Shown: in pieces, positions 37,221 through 45,115 of the stretch | Layout of the letters: each line of letters opens with the position of its first letter | Numbering within the stretch: the first letter of the stretch is position 1 | From: Sphaerisporangium siamense | GTDB lineage: Bacteria; Actinomycetota; Actinomycetes; Streptosporangiales; Streptosporangiaceae | Length of the DNA stretch: 64,000 bases | Assembly (NCBI RefSeq): GCF_014205275.1 | Contig: NZ_JACHND010000001.1 | Span: 3,844,001 to 3,908,000 of the forward strand | Direction: 5' to 3' | Translations under genes and position numbers: made by a program | The notes under the pieces: model-generated | Database searches by the model: none | The model's input: the letters and a program-made list of their open reading frames with translations, nothing else | What the model was told of the DNA's origin: nothing

Positions 37221-37350
37221 GCCGACCGGGTTAGCTGACGGGTTCGGGCCGGAGCAGCCCTACCACGGACGTGGATTCACCCCAAGAACCTATGGGTCCC
37301 CGGTTCCCGGGCGAGGCGCCTGGGATTTGGCGTACCGGCTGTTTCGGCCG
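37221..37350 (-). promoter_or_regulatory. ydaO-yuaA type c-di-AMP riboswitch
   Basis: On the minus strand the leader has the conserved blocks of the ydaO-yuaA riboswitch in order: GCCAAATCCCAGGCG, CGGGAACCGGGGACCCA, GGGGTGAATC, GTAGGGCTGCTCC and CCCGAACCCGTCAGCTAACC, followed by CGGTCGGC. It ends about 20 bases before the start of the secreted wall protein gene. In actinobacteria this riboswitch, which senses c-di-AMP, normally shuts off Rpf, NlpC/P60 and other wall-remodelling genes. Boundaries are approximate. Confidence 0.92.
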
Positions 37351-37371
37351 GTGATGGATGGATGTTAGTAC

Positions 37372-37385
37372 CTGACCATGGTCAG
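37372..37385. promoter_or_regulatory. Perfect palindrome upstream of the riboswitch
   Basis: CTGACCATGGTCAG is a perfect 14-base palindrome lying just upstream of the ydaO-type leader and 24 bases past the galT stop. It could be an operator at the promoter of the riboswitch transcript or part of the end of the galT transcript. Confidence 0.3.
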
Positions 37386-37409
37386 TGGGGACTTTGGGGC
37401 GAAATGTCG

Positions 37410-38489
37410 CTAAAAATCACCTGATGTCCGAAGTAGCTGGGCGGCCTCCTCCGGGAGCACGTCGTTGACGAACGCGCCCATCGCCGACTCCGAGCCGGCC
37501 AGGTACTTCAGCTTCTCCGCCGCCCTGCGGACGCTGAAGAGCTGGAGATGCAGGTAGGCCAGGTCGCGCCCCTGGCGCACCGGCGCCTGGTGCCAGGCGG
37601 CGACGTACGGCATCGCCACGCCGAACAGGCCGTCCAGCCGCCGCAGCACTCCGGTGTACAGCGGGCCGAACGACGCCCGCTCGCCGGCGTCCAGCGCAGT
37701 CAGGTCCGGCACCCGCCGGTGGGGGTAGACGTGCACCTCGAAGGGCCAGCGCGCCGCGGCCGGGACGAACGCCGTCCAGTGCTCGTTCTCGGCCACCACG
37801 CGCACCCCTGCCTTGCGCTCGGCGGCGAGCACGTCGGCGAACAGGTCGCCGCCCGTGCGCTCCCGGTGGCGCGCCGCCGAGGCCAGCATGCGCCGGGTCC
37901 GCGGGGTCACGTACGGGTAGGCGTAGATCTGCCCGTGCGGGTGCGTGAGCGTGATGCCGATCTCTGCGCCGCGGTTCTCGAAGCAGAACACCTGCTCCAC
38001 GCCCGGCAGCCGCGACAGCTCGGTGGTGCGGTCGGCCCACGCCGCGAGCACCAGCTCGACCTGGGCGGGGGAGAGGGCGGCGAAGGAGGAGTCGTGCGCG
38101 GAGGTGAAGCACACCACCTCGCACCGCCCGGCGCCCGCCCGCGCCTCGCTCAGCCCGCCCGGATCCTCGTACGCGCCCGCCTGCCCGCCGAAGGACGGGA
38201 AGCGGTTCTCGAAGACCGCGACGTCGTAGTCGGGGGAGGGGATCTCGCTCGCCCGGCCCGGGGCGGACGGGCACAGCGGGCACTGGTCGGCGGGCGGCAG
38301 GAACGTGCGGCCCTGGCGGTGCCCGGCGATGGCGACCCACTCGTCGAGGACGGGGTCGTGCCGCAGCTCCGAGGCCGGGGGACGCGGCGGCAGGTCGCGG
38401 GTGTCGGCCGCGGAGCGGTCGGCGTCCGCGCGCCGGTCGAAGTAGATCAGCTCCCTGCCGTCCGCCAGGCGGGTGACCGTGCGCTTCAC
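37410..38489 (-). CDS. galT: Galactose-1-phosphate uridylyltransferase
   Basis: A 359-residue Leloir enzyme exchanging UMP between UDP-glucose and galactose-1-P. It has the zinc-type CPLCP pair (DQCPLCPSAPG), NRFPSFGG, and the active-site HPHGQIYAYPYV containing the nucleotidylated His; EVHVYPHRRV is also typical. GTG 38489 overlaps the deoR stop (GTGA), so it is translationally coupled to the repressor gene. No galK or galE is present in the window. Confidence 0.94.
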   Translation of the reverse strand: MKRTVTRLADGRELIYFDRRADADRSAADTRDLPPRPPASELRHDPVLDEWVAIAGHRQGRTFLPPADQCPLCPSAPGRASEIPSPDYDVAVFENRFPSFGGQAGAYEDPGGLSEARAGAGRCEVVCFTSAHDSSFAALSPAQVELVLAAWADRTTELSRLPGVEQVFCFENRGAEIGITLTHPHGQIYAYPYVTPRTRRMLASAARHRERTGGDLFADVLAAERKAGVRVVAENEHWTAFVPAAARWPFEVHVYPHRRVPDLTALDAGERASFGPLYTGVLRRLDGLFGVAMPYVAAWHQAPVRQGRDLAYLHLQLFSVRRAAEKLKYLAGSESAMGAFVNDVLPEEAAQLLRTSGDF

Positions 38490-39286
38490 TGGGCCGCCGC
38501 CTCGGCCGCCTCGCGCGGGTCGGCGAGCACCAGCGCGCCCACCTGGTCGGCGAGGAGGGGACGCGCGTCTTCGGGCAGGCCCGTGTCGCTGATCAGCACG
38601 TGCGCCTCCTCGAGTTTGGCGATCGTGCTGATGCCGACCGTGCCCCACTTGGTGTGGTCGGCGAGCACGACCAGTTGCTGCGCGGCGGCGACCAGCTCTC
38701 TGTTGGTCTCGGCCTCCAGCAGGTTCGGCGTGGTGAAGCCCGCCCTGAGGTTCATGCCGTGGACGCCGAGCATGAGCGTGTCGACGTTCAGCTCGCGGAT
38801 GGCGGCCACCGCGACCGGGCCGACCAGCGCGTCCGAGGGCGTGCGCACCCCGCCGGTGAGCACCACGGTCTGGTCCGGCCTGCCCGAGCGGTGGAAGACG
38901 TCGGCCACCTGCAGCGAGTTGGTGATGACGGTCAGCTCGGGGACGTCGGTCAGGAAGTGGGCGAGCGTCCAGGTCGTCGTGCCCGCCGACAGCGCGACCG
39001 CGGTGCCGGGGCGCACCAGTTCGGCGGCGCTGCGCGCGATGGCCTCCTTCTCGGCCTGCTGGCGCACGGACTTGGCGGCGAAGCCCGGCTCCTCGGTGGA
39101 ACCGGCGCCGGTGGCCGTGGCGCCGCCGTGCACCTTCTCAACGAGTCCCCGCTCGGCGAGGACCTCCAGGTCCCTGCGGATCGTCATGTCCGAGACGCCG
39201 AGCTCGCGCACGAGGTCGGCGACGCGTGCCGCGCCGTTCCTGCGCACCCGCTCCAGGATCGCCTGCTGCCGCTGCTGTGCCAGCAT
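38486..39286 (-). CDS. DeoR-family transcriptional regulator
   Basis: The 266-residue product has an N-terminal DeoR helix-turn-helix (ILERVRRNGAARVADLVREL, VSDMTIRRDLEVLAERG, VEKVHGGA) and a C-terminal DeoR sugar-phosphate sensor domain (IARSAAELVRPGTAVALSAG, TLMLGVHGMNL, VLADHTKWG). It likely represses its own operon with galT in response to a galactose-pathway phosphosugar; the GTGA overlap with galT supports this. ATG 39286 is preceded by AAGGGGTGGGGG. Confidence 0.92.
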   Translation of the reverse strand: MLAQQRQQAILERVRRNGAARVADLVRELGVSDMTIRRDLEVLAERGLVEKVHGGATATGAGSTEEPGFAAKSVRQQAEKEAIARSAAELVRPGTAVALSAGTTTWTLAHFLTDVPELTVITNSLQVADVFHRSGRPDQTVVLTGGVRTPSDALVGPVAVAAIRELNVDTLMLGVHGMNLRAGFTTPNLLEAETNRELVAAAQQLVVLADHTKWGTVGISTIAKLEEAHVLISDTGLPEDARPLLADQVGALVLADPREAAEAAAQ

Positions 39287-39461
39287 CCCCCACCCCTTTC
39301 CCCACATTCCACCAAATTATTACATATCCCCACCGAACTGCTGTTTGAACGTGGTGGGGTCGTGCCGCCGCGCACGCGGTTCCTTTGACGTTTGGGCCTT
39401 GTACGGCCCCCGTTCACCGGGCGAGGGTGGGAGCACGAGACGAACCCGAAGGGACGCCGAG

Positions 39462-39539
39462 ATGGCCAGACGCGCGCGCAAGAGCCGGGCACGCAAGAAG
39501 AGGAAGGCCAACCACGGCAAGCGCCCGGCGTCACGCTGA
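39462..39539 (+). CDS. 50S ribosomal protein bL37
   Basis: A 25-residue, extremely basic protein (MARRARKSRARKKRKANHG, then KRPASR). It matches the small actinobacterial protein bL37 first seen in mycobacterial 50S structures, sharing the KANHGKRP ending. It is too short for most annotation pipelines. ATG 39462 is preceded by GAAGGG at about eight bases. It sits alone between the divergent deoR gene and a convergent DinB-like gene. Confidence 0.88.
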   Translation: MARRARKSRARKKRKANHGKRPASR

Positions 39540-39555
39540 GACGCGCGGCACCGGC

Positions 39556-40146
39556 CTAGGGAGCCTCCGGCGGGCGGGCGCCCCGCCCCCAGGCCGCGAG
39601 CAGGCGCGTCTGCGCGTCGGCGTCCTCCGGCAGGGGCGGGCGATCTCCTATCACGCCCGCCTGCCGGTAGGCGTCCTCCGCCCCCGCGAACCACGCCGCG
39701 CAGACCTCGACCAGCTCGGGATCCAGACGGTCGCCGGCGTCGATGGCCGTCGCCAGGTCCCAGGTGTGGATCAACGTGTCGGCGAACAGCTCGGTGATGT
39801 ACTCCTCGCCGGGGACGTCGCCGAAGGACAGGCGCACCGTCCTGGTCAGCACGTCGGCGGGCTCCGTGGCGCGCACGGCGGCCGCCGCGGCGACGTCGAA
39901 CGCCTTCACCGGGTCGTCGCCCAGCAGGTCCCCCTCCAGCAGATCCTGCACCTCGGCCGCCGACCGGCCGGAAAGAAGCTCCGGGGCGCATAAGCTCTCG
40001 CCCACCAGATGCTCGACCAAGGTGCGTACGTCCCAGTCCCCGCACGCCGTGGGGAGCCGCCACTCGCCGGCCCCCACCCGGTGCACGTACCCGCCGAAGT
40101 GGTGCAGAGCCCGGCGGTACGCCTCGCGGATGTCCATCGTCATCAT
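39556..40146 (-). CDS. TIGR03086-type DinB/maleylpyruvate isomerase-like protein
   Basis: A 196-residue helical-bundle protein of the mycothiol-associated DinB superfamily. The N-terminal part is ALHHFGGYVHRVGAGEWRLP, TACGDWDVRTLVEHLVGES, and later FADTLIHTWDLATAIDAG, giving the metal-ligand His set seen in this family. The substrate is unknown; members are often linked with mycothiol-dependent reactions. ATG 40146. Its stop is 16 bases from the bL37 stop. Confidence 0.88.
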   Translation of the reverse strand: MMTMDIREAYRRALHHFGGYVHRVGAGEWRLPTACGDWDVRTLVEHLVGESLCAPELLSGRSAAEVQDLLEGDLLGDDPVKAFDVAAAAAVRATEPADVLTRTVRLSFGDVPGEEYITELFADTLIHTWDLATAIDAGDRLDPELVEVCAAWFAGAEDAYRQAGVIGDRPPLPEDADAQTRLLAAWGRGARPPEAP

Positions 40147-40237
40147 GCCCCTCCCGCGTTGTCGCCCCTGACGTTAACCCGGCGAGCAAGATCTCGTCAG
40201 GGGGCGCGGGTCACTCAGGGCGGCACGGGTACGGGGC

Positions 40238-41593
40238 TCAGCCGAGCCCGGCGAGGGCGTCCTCGACGGCGCGGTGGAAGGTGGGGTAGGCGTAGATCAT
40301 GCTCCGGAGCCGCTCGACCGGGATCCGTTCGTGGACGGCCAGGGTGAGCAGGGCGAGCACCTCGCCGCCGGACGGCCCCGCCGCCGTCGCGCCCGCCAGC
40401 ACATTGCCGTCCGCCACGAGCTTCACGAACCCCTCGGCACCCGCGATCCAACCCCGGGCGGAGGACTCCAGCGGGACCGTCGAGACGCGCACGCGCAGCC
40501 CCCTCTCCCGGGCCTCCCGCTCGGTCAGCCCCACCGAGCCGACCTCGGGGTCGGTGAAGGTCACCCGGGGCACGGCGTGGTACTCCGCCGCGGGGCCCGG
40601 CTTGCCCAGGATGTCGGCGAGCGCGATCCTCGCCTGGTACACCGCTACGTGCGTGAACGGCCCTATGCCGGTCACGTCCCCGACCGCCCAGACGCCGTCG
40701 GCCGCACGCATGTGGCCGTCCACGGCGATCGCCGGGGCCGACTCGTCCAGGCCGGCCGCCCCGGCGCCGAGCGCGGCGAGGTCCGAGCGGCGTCCGGTGG
40801 CCACCAGCAGCCGCTCGGCGCGGTTGCTGCCGGCGTCGGTCATCACGGTGAAGGCCGCGCCGTGGTGGTCAACGCGGGAGACCTCGGTGCCGGTGCGCAC
40901 GGTGACGCCCTCATCGGCGAACACCTTGGCGAGCAGCTCGCCCGCCTCCGGCTCCTCCTGGGGGAGCAGCCGGTCGGCCGCCTCGACGACGGTGACCTCG
41001 GCGCCGAAGCGGCGGAACACCTGCGCGAGCTCCAGGCCGACCGCGCCGCCGCCGAGCACGACCAGCGACTCGGGCACCCGCGCGGCCTCGGCGGCCTGGT
41101 GGTTGGTCCAGTACGGGGTTCCGGCCAGCCCCGGGATCGGCGGCACCGCGGCCTGCGACCCGGTCGCGACGACGACGCCCCTGCGGGCGCGCAGGAGCCG
41201 GGTGCCGTCCACCAGGACCTCCCGCGGCCCGGCCAGCCTGCCGTGGCCGCGCACCAGGGTGCCGCCCTTGCCCGCGAAACGGCCGGCGGCGGTCGCGTCG
41301 TCCCACCCGTCGGTCGCCTCCTCGCGGACGCGACGCGCCACAGGCGTCCAGTCGGGAATCACGGCGGCCCCTCCCGCGGTCCCACGGACCCGGCGGGCAT
41401 CGGCGAGCAGGTCAGCAGCGTGAATCATCATCTTGGACGGCACGCACCCCCAATAGGGGCATTCGCCGCCCACGAGCCGCGCCTCGACCCCGGCCACGGC
41501 GACCCCCGCCTCGGCGAGCCGCCCCGCGACCTCCTCGCCCCCAGGCCCCAGCCCCAGCACGATGACGTCGAACTCTTCCGCTTGCGCACCCAT
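40238..41593 (-). CDS. FAD/NAD(P)-dependent disulfide oxidoreductase family protein
   Basis: The 451-residue product belongs to class I pyridine-nucleotide disulfide oxidoreductases. It has the FAD motif VIVLGLGPGGEEVAGRLAEAG, the redox pair GECPYWGCVPSK, the NAD(P) motif VVLGGGAVGLELAQVFRRFG, and GVWAVGDVTGIGPFTHVAVY. The C-terminal interface reads YAYPTFHRAVEDAL, without the His-x4-Glu pair of lipoamide or glutathione reductases, so it may be nearer the transhydrogenase or MerA-like branch. ATG 41593 follows GAGGGACGTC. Substrate unknown. Confidence 0.9.
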   Translation of the reverse strand: MGAQAEEFDVIVLGLGPGGEEVAGRLAEAGVAVAGVEARLVGGECPYWGCVPSKMMIHAADLLADARRVRGTAGGAAVIPDWTPVARRVREEATDGWDDATAAGRFAGKGGTLVRGHGRLAGPREVLVDGTRLLRARRGVVVATGSQAAVPPIPGLAGTPYWTNHQAAEAARVPESLVVLGGGAVGLELAQVFRRFGAEVTVVEAADRLLPQEEPEAGELLAKVFADEGVTVRTGTEVSRVDHHGAAFTVMTDAGSNRAERLLVATGRRSDLAALGAGAAGLDESAPAIAVDGHMRAADGVWAVGDVTGIGPFTHVAVYQARIALADILGKPGPAAEYHAVPRVTFTDPEVGSVGLTEREARERGLRVRVSTVPLESSARGWIAGAEGFVKLVADGNVLAGATAAGPSGGEVLALLTLAVHERIPVERLRSMIYAYPTFHRAVEDALAGLG

Positions 41594-41867
41594 GACGTCC
41601 CTCTGCCCCACCCGATATCCACCGAACGCCAACACGTCAAAACATGTCCGAATAGCCGGAATTCCCTGACGCGTCCCCCAACGAGCACGCTTTCCGAGGA
41701 CACCCTTCGGATACTCACCTCTCGTCCGGAAATTCTCGAAAGGGCTTGAGCGGCGCTGGATGGCAACCAGAACCGCAACCGGGGAGCGGAGACAACGAAC
41801 GGGATGATCTCGATGATCCGTCCCTAGATCACCCGGCTGTCGAGCACCCGTGCCGGCCATGGTCCAG

Positions 41868-42284
41868 CTATGGGCAGCGGAGCCACATGACCAGGGGATA
41901 AGAGCCCCCACCCGGGATGTCGACCCACCGGTATCCCGCTTCCACGCGCGCTCCCGCGCTTCGATTCATCTTGTCGGACGGATCTTCGTCCCAGAGGCAT
42001 TCGGGTCGGTCCCCCTGATGCCAGGTGCCCTCACGATCGGTCCATGGCACCGTTCCCCAGACGAGGGCGGTCAGACCGTTGTCCGCCTGAAAGGAGCCGT
42101 GGACACCTGGCCCGTTCAGCATCGCGTGTCCCTCGGCCAGCGTGAGGCGGACGCTACCGATTCGCAGGTGGATCGCTGCGACGCCGCCTATAACCAGAGC
42201 AGAAGCCATTAGAGCGAGACCCATGCCCTTGGAGATCGTCACCTGACCTGTCAGCGGGCGGCGTATGCGTTGATTGAGGGGCAT
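41868..42284 (-). CDS. Membrane-anchored hypothetical protein
   Basis: A 138-residue frame with a basic N-terminus, one transmembrane helix at about residues 20-40 (GMGLALMASALVIGGVAAIH) and an extracytoplasmic domain with many Trp (ALVWGTVPW, GTWHQG, GYRWVDIPG). G/C content of this stretch is lower than in the neighbours. No ribosome site is clear before ATG 42284. Unknown function; it may be a recently acquired or decaying gene. Confidence 0.5.
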   Translation of the reverse strand: MPLNQRIRRPLTGQVTISKGMGLALMASALVIGGVAAIHLRIGSVRLTLAEGHAMLNGPGVHGSFQADNGLTALVWGTVPWTDREGTWHQGDRPECLWDEDPSDKMNRSAGARVEAGYRWVDIPGGGSYPLVMWLRCP

Positions 42285-42354
42285 GGGCGAACAGTAGGTG
42301 AAGGGGCGAATTCTGGCGATGTACCCAATCGAGTGGTGGGTCTGGCCGTGATGA

Positions 42355-42546
42355 TCATCTTGATGCCGGAGTGCCCTCGGCCGGGGAGGGGCTCTTCCGC
42401 CGTCCGCGCGCGATCAGCCAGAGAAGCCACGCTTGGAGCAGGCCGGTAGCGGGGAAAAGCGTGCTGATGATCACTTCGTTCAGCGATGCGAGCGGCAGGA
42501 ACATGAGGAGTTGCGAGAGCGGAGAGGTGACCGCGAACAGCACCAC
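42355..42546 (-). CDS. Small membrane protein (63 residues)
   Basis: From GTG 42546 or 42543, just after GGAGGGG, the frame encodes two hydrophobic stretches (LLMFLPLASLNEVIISTLFP and GLLQAWLLWLIARGRR) and a short polar tail. The longer open frame upstream runs back into tRNA-Gly and is not coding. It may be a complete small membrane protein or the C-terminal remnant of a larger one. Confidence 0.45.
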   Translation of the reverse strand: MVLFAVTSPLSQLLMFLPLASLNEVIISTLFPATGLLQAWLLWLIARGRRKSPSPAEGTPASR

Positions 42547-42753
42547 CCCCTCCAACCCTTGGCTGCCTGGAGTCGGCCGGGACCGGCGCCCACGGCGCAG
42601 GCCGGGCGGCCTGGGCGTGCGGGCCGTGCGACGGCGTGGAGCGCCGTGGCCTTGTATCGAACTGTCCTCACGGGCACGGCACCAAAAGCCGGCCGTGAAT
42701 AAAGTGAGGCCCGGGTCGGGGATCGTGTCCTCTGCCTGGGCCTTCGGGGTGAG

Positions 42754-42824
42754 AGCGGACGACGGGAATCGAACCCGCGTAGCCAGTTTGGAAGACTGGG
42801 GCTCTACCATTGAGCTACGTCCGC
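42754..42824 (-). tRNA. tRNA-Gly (anticodon TCC)
   Basis: Full cloverleaf read on the minus strand: acceptor GCGGACG with CGTCCGC, D-arm with AGCTCAATGGTAGAGC, anticodon stem CCAGT/ACTGG around loop CTTCCAA, and T-loop GGTTCGATTCC. The anticodon TCC reads GGA and GGG. CCA is not encoded. Confidence 0.96.
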
Positions 42825-42914
42825 GCGAGCCGGTCGCCGTCTGGTCTAGACTTCATCCGGTCGTCAGGACGTAAGCGTACCGGAGATTCCGAGTGCGCGA
42901 GCGGCCAGGCGTTC

Positions 42915-42988
42915 CGGGGTGTAGCGCAGCTTGGTAGCGCGCCTGCTTTGGGTGCAGGAGATCATCGGTTCAAATCCGGTCACCCCGA
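42915..42988 (+). tRNA. tRNA-Pro (anticodon TGG)
   Basis: Full cloverleaf: acceptor CGGGGTG with CACCCCG, D-arm AGCGCAGCTTGGTAGCGC, anticodon stem CCTGC/GCAGG around TTTGGGT, and T-loop GGTTCAAATCC. The anticodon TGG reads CCA/CCG. It is followed by a small CGAGCC/GGCTCG hairpin at about 42990-43005 that may be its terminator. Confidence 0.96.
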
Positions 42989-43261
42989 CACGAGCCTGTC
43001 GGCTCGCCCGCGGCGGCGGGGGAGCGGCCCCGTGTCGTAGCGGTCATCCGGGGCGCGAGGGCGGCGGGTTCCCGGCCGGCCGGTCGGCCCGCGCGACTCG
43101 GCGTCCGCGCGACCGACACCTATACAAAAGGTGAGATCGCCGTTTGGGCGGGTGCGGACCGTGAGCGCCTGTGCAGACGTCTCCGGTCCGACATCAGCGC
43201 GTAACCAGGCCGAAATTTCGACGTAGGCCCAAGGACGTTTTCGCGGCGTTCGCGGGAGGGC

Positions 43262-43768
43262 TCAGGCGGAGCCGAAAAGCGCCCAGACGGCCTTGCCGCC
43301 CTCGTCCAGGGCGTCCCATCCCCAGCGCGTGCTGTAGGTCTCCACGATGTGCAGTCCGCGCCCATGCTCGGAGATGAAATCCGGCTCCTTGGGCGTCGGT
43401 ATCTCGTCGCTGGGGTCGGAGACGGCGAGCAGCACGTGCGGCGAGAGGCGCAGGAGGATCAGCGTGATCGGCTGGGCGTCCAGGCGTCGCGGCCCGCAGA
43501 TGCCGTAGCGCACGGCGTTGGTGACCAGCTCGGATACGACCAGGACCGCGTCGTCGCAGAGCGGGGCGAGTCCCCAGCCGCCGAGGGTGGTCCTCGTGAC
43601 GTCGCGGGCCGTTTTCACGGAATCGGCCTGGGGGCGCAGCGGGCAGGTGGCGGTGTCGCCGTGGAGCGCGGAGCGCATGAGCCGCTGGAAACCCACACCG
43701 TCGGCCGGTTCGAGACATCGGGCTGCGGATACCGGCTCCAGCATCCCGCTGATACCTCCCGCCGTCAT
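43262..43768 (-). CDS. RsbW-like ATP-binding (anti-sigma-type) regulatory protein
   Basis: The 168-residue product has a GHKL/HATPase_c_2 fold: N-box VSELVTNAVRYGICGP, G1 box AVSDPSDEIP and G2 box EHGRGLHIVETYS. Proteins like this bind ATP and can act as anti-sigma serine kinases. In actinobacteria they often sit beside XRE/DUF5753 regulators, as here: the divergent XRE gene starts 270 bases away. The Cys residues in the N-terminal 40 residues are not part of the known fold. ATG 43768. Confidence 0.88.
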   Translation of the reverse strand: MTAGGISGMLEPVSAARCLEPADGVGFQRLMRSALHGDTATCPLRPQADSVKTARDVTRTTLGGWGLAPLCDDAVLVVSELVTNAVRYGICGPRRLDAQPITLILLRLSPHVLLAVSDPSDEIPTPKEPDFISEHGRGLHIVETYSTRWGWDALDEGGKAVWALFGSA

Positions 43769-44038
43769 TGTGAGTCTCCGCGCCCTGTCGTCTCTTTACG
43801 AGTTAGTGCACCTTTAGCCCAATATGCACTAGGCCATCATGGGTCAGTATTGCGGCTCATGCAAGACCCAAATGCACGTGCAGCTGCGTCGTGCAAACGC
43901 AAGAGCCGGGCCGTTCGCGCTCCGTGAGCACCGGTCAGCGGCCCGTCGGAAGGGCGCGCGCACCAGACCTTGTCAGGCGGGCCGGAAGTGGTGACACTGT
44001 GTTGGCTGGCCGTAGACCCGAGAAGAGAAGGAGGCCGA

Positions 44039-44908
44039 ATGACTCAGTACCAGCCTGGCTCCGGTCCGACGGCCCTCCGTATTCTTCTCGGCACCCAGCT
44101 GCGCCGCCTGCGCGAAGAGAAGGGCATCACGCGGGAGGACGCCGGCCACGTGATCCGCGGCTCCGAGTCCAAGATCAGCAGGATGGAGCTCGGCCGGGTC
44201 GGGTTCAAGGAGCGCGACGTCGCCGATCTGCTCGCCTATTACGGGGTCGCCGAGGGCGAGGCGCGCACCGCCGTCATGAACCTCCTGGAGAGGGCCAACG
44301 AACCCGGCTGGTGGCACCGCTTCAACGACCTCCTCCCCTCGTGGTTCCAGGCGTACGTCGGCCTGGAGGAGGCGGCGGCCCGCATCCGCACCTACGAGGT
44401 GCAGTTCATCCCCGGCCTGCTGCAGACCAAGGAGTACGCCCGCGCGGTCATCACCGCGGGGGCCGCGGGCATCGGCCCCGCCGAGATCTCGCGCCGCGTC
44501 GACCTGCGCATGGAACGCCAGCGCGTCCTCGACCGCGACGACGGCCCGATCTTCTGGGCCGTCATCGACGAGGCCGCGCTGCGGCGCCCCATCGGGGGGA
44601 CCGACGTGATGCGCGGCCAGCTTGAACATCTGCTTGAGCTCATGCGCCAGCCGAAGATCACCATCCAGGTCATGCCGTTCAGCTTCGGCGGGCACAGCGC
44701 CGAGGGCGGCGCCTTCAGCATCCTTCGCTTCCACGACAACGACCTGCCGGACGTGGTGTACGTCGAGCAACTCGCCAGCGCGCTCTACCTCGACAAACGC
44801 GAGGAAGTGGACCGTTACAGCGAGGTGATGGAACGGCTGTGCGCCGTCAGCACCACCCCCGAGGCCACCGTCGATATCTTGCAGAAGATCATCTCTGACC
44901 GAATGTGA
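44039..44908 (+). CDS. XRE-family regulator with DUF5753 domain
   Basis: The 289-residue product has an N-terminal helix-turn-helix (LGTQLRRLREEKGITREDAG, VIRGSESKISRMELGRVGF) and the DUF5753 sensor-like domain (WFQAYVGLEEAAARIRTYEV, QFIPGLLQTKEYARAVI, GGTDVMRGQLEHLLELMRQP). ATG 44039 has AAGGAGG six bases upstream. Such regulators usually pair with a small DUF397 protein; none follows here. Divergent from the RsbW-like gene, likely its regulatory partner. Confidence 0.93.
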   Translation: MTQYQPGSGPTALRILLGTQLRRLREEKGITREDAGHVIRGSESKISRMELGRVGFKERDVADLLAYYGVAEGEARTAVMNLLERANEPGWWHRFNDLLPSWFQAYVGLEEAAARIRTYEVQFIPGLLQTKEYARAVITAGAAGIGPAEISRRVDLRMERQRVLDRDDGPIFWAVIDEAALRRPIGGTDVMRGQLEHLLELMRQPKITIQVMPFSFGGHSAEGGAFSILRFHDNDLPDVVYVEQLASALYLDKREEVDRYSEVMERLCAVSTTPEATVDILQKIISDRM

Positions 44909-45115
44909 CGCCTGTCGATGACGCCGGAGGTGCCTGTCTGCCCTAGACTGGCATGCGGCGCTGGACACCCGCCTCAGTTGAGCACGCCCGAGCCGGACGT
45001 GCCCGCTGGCTGTGCACTGAGCCGCCCAAGTGGGCGCGGCGCGCGATCGTGTCGCGGTGGCCGTACGGCATGACGCGCCCGCGATCACCAGAAGCTTGAT
45101 CAAGGAGACCACCCC

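Noticed and set aside
40274..41749. A 491-codon plus-strand frame opposite the flavin reductase gene
   Set aside because: Low-complexity Arg/His/Pro product without homology; the minus strand encodes a complete FAD enzyme.
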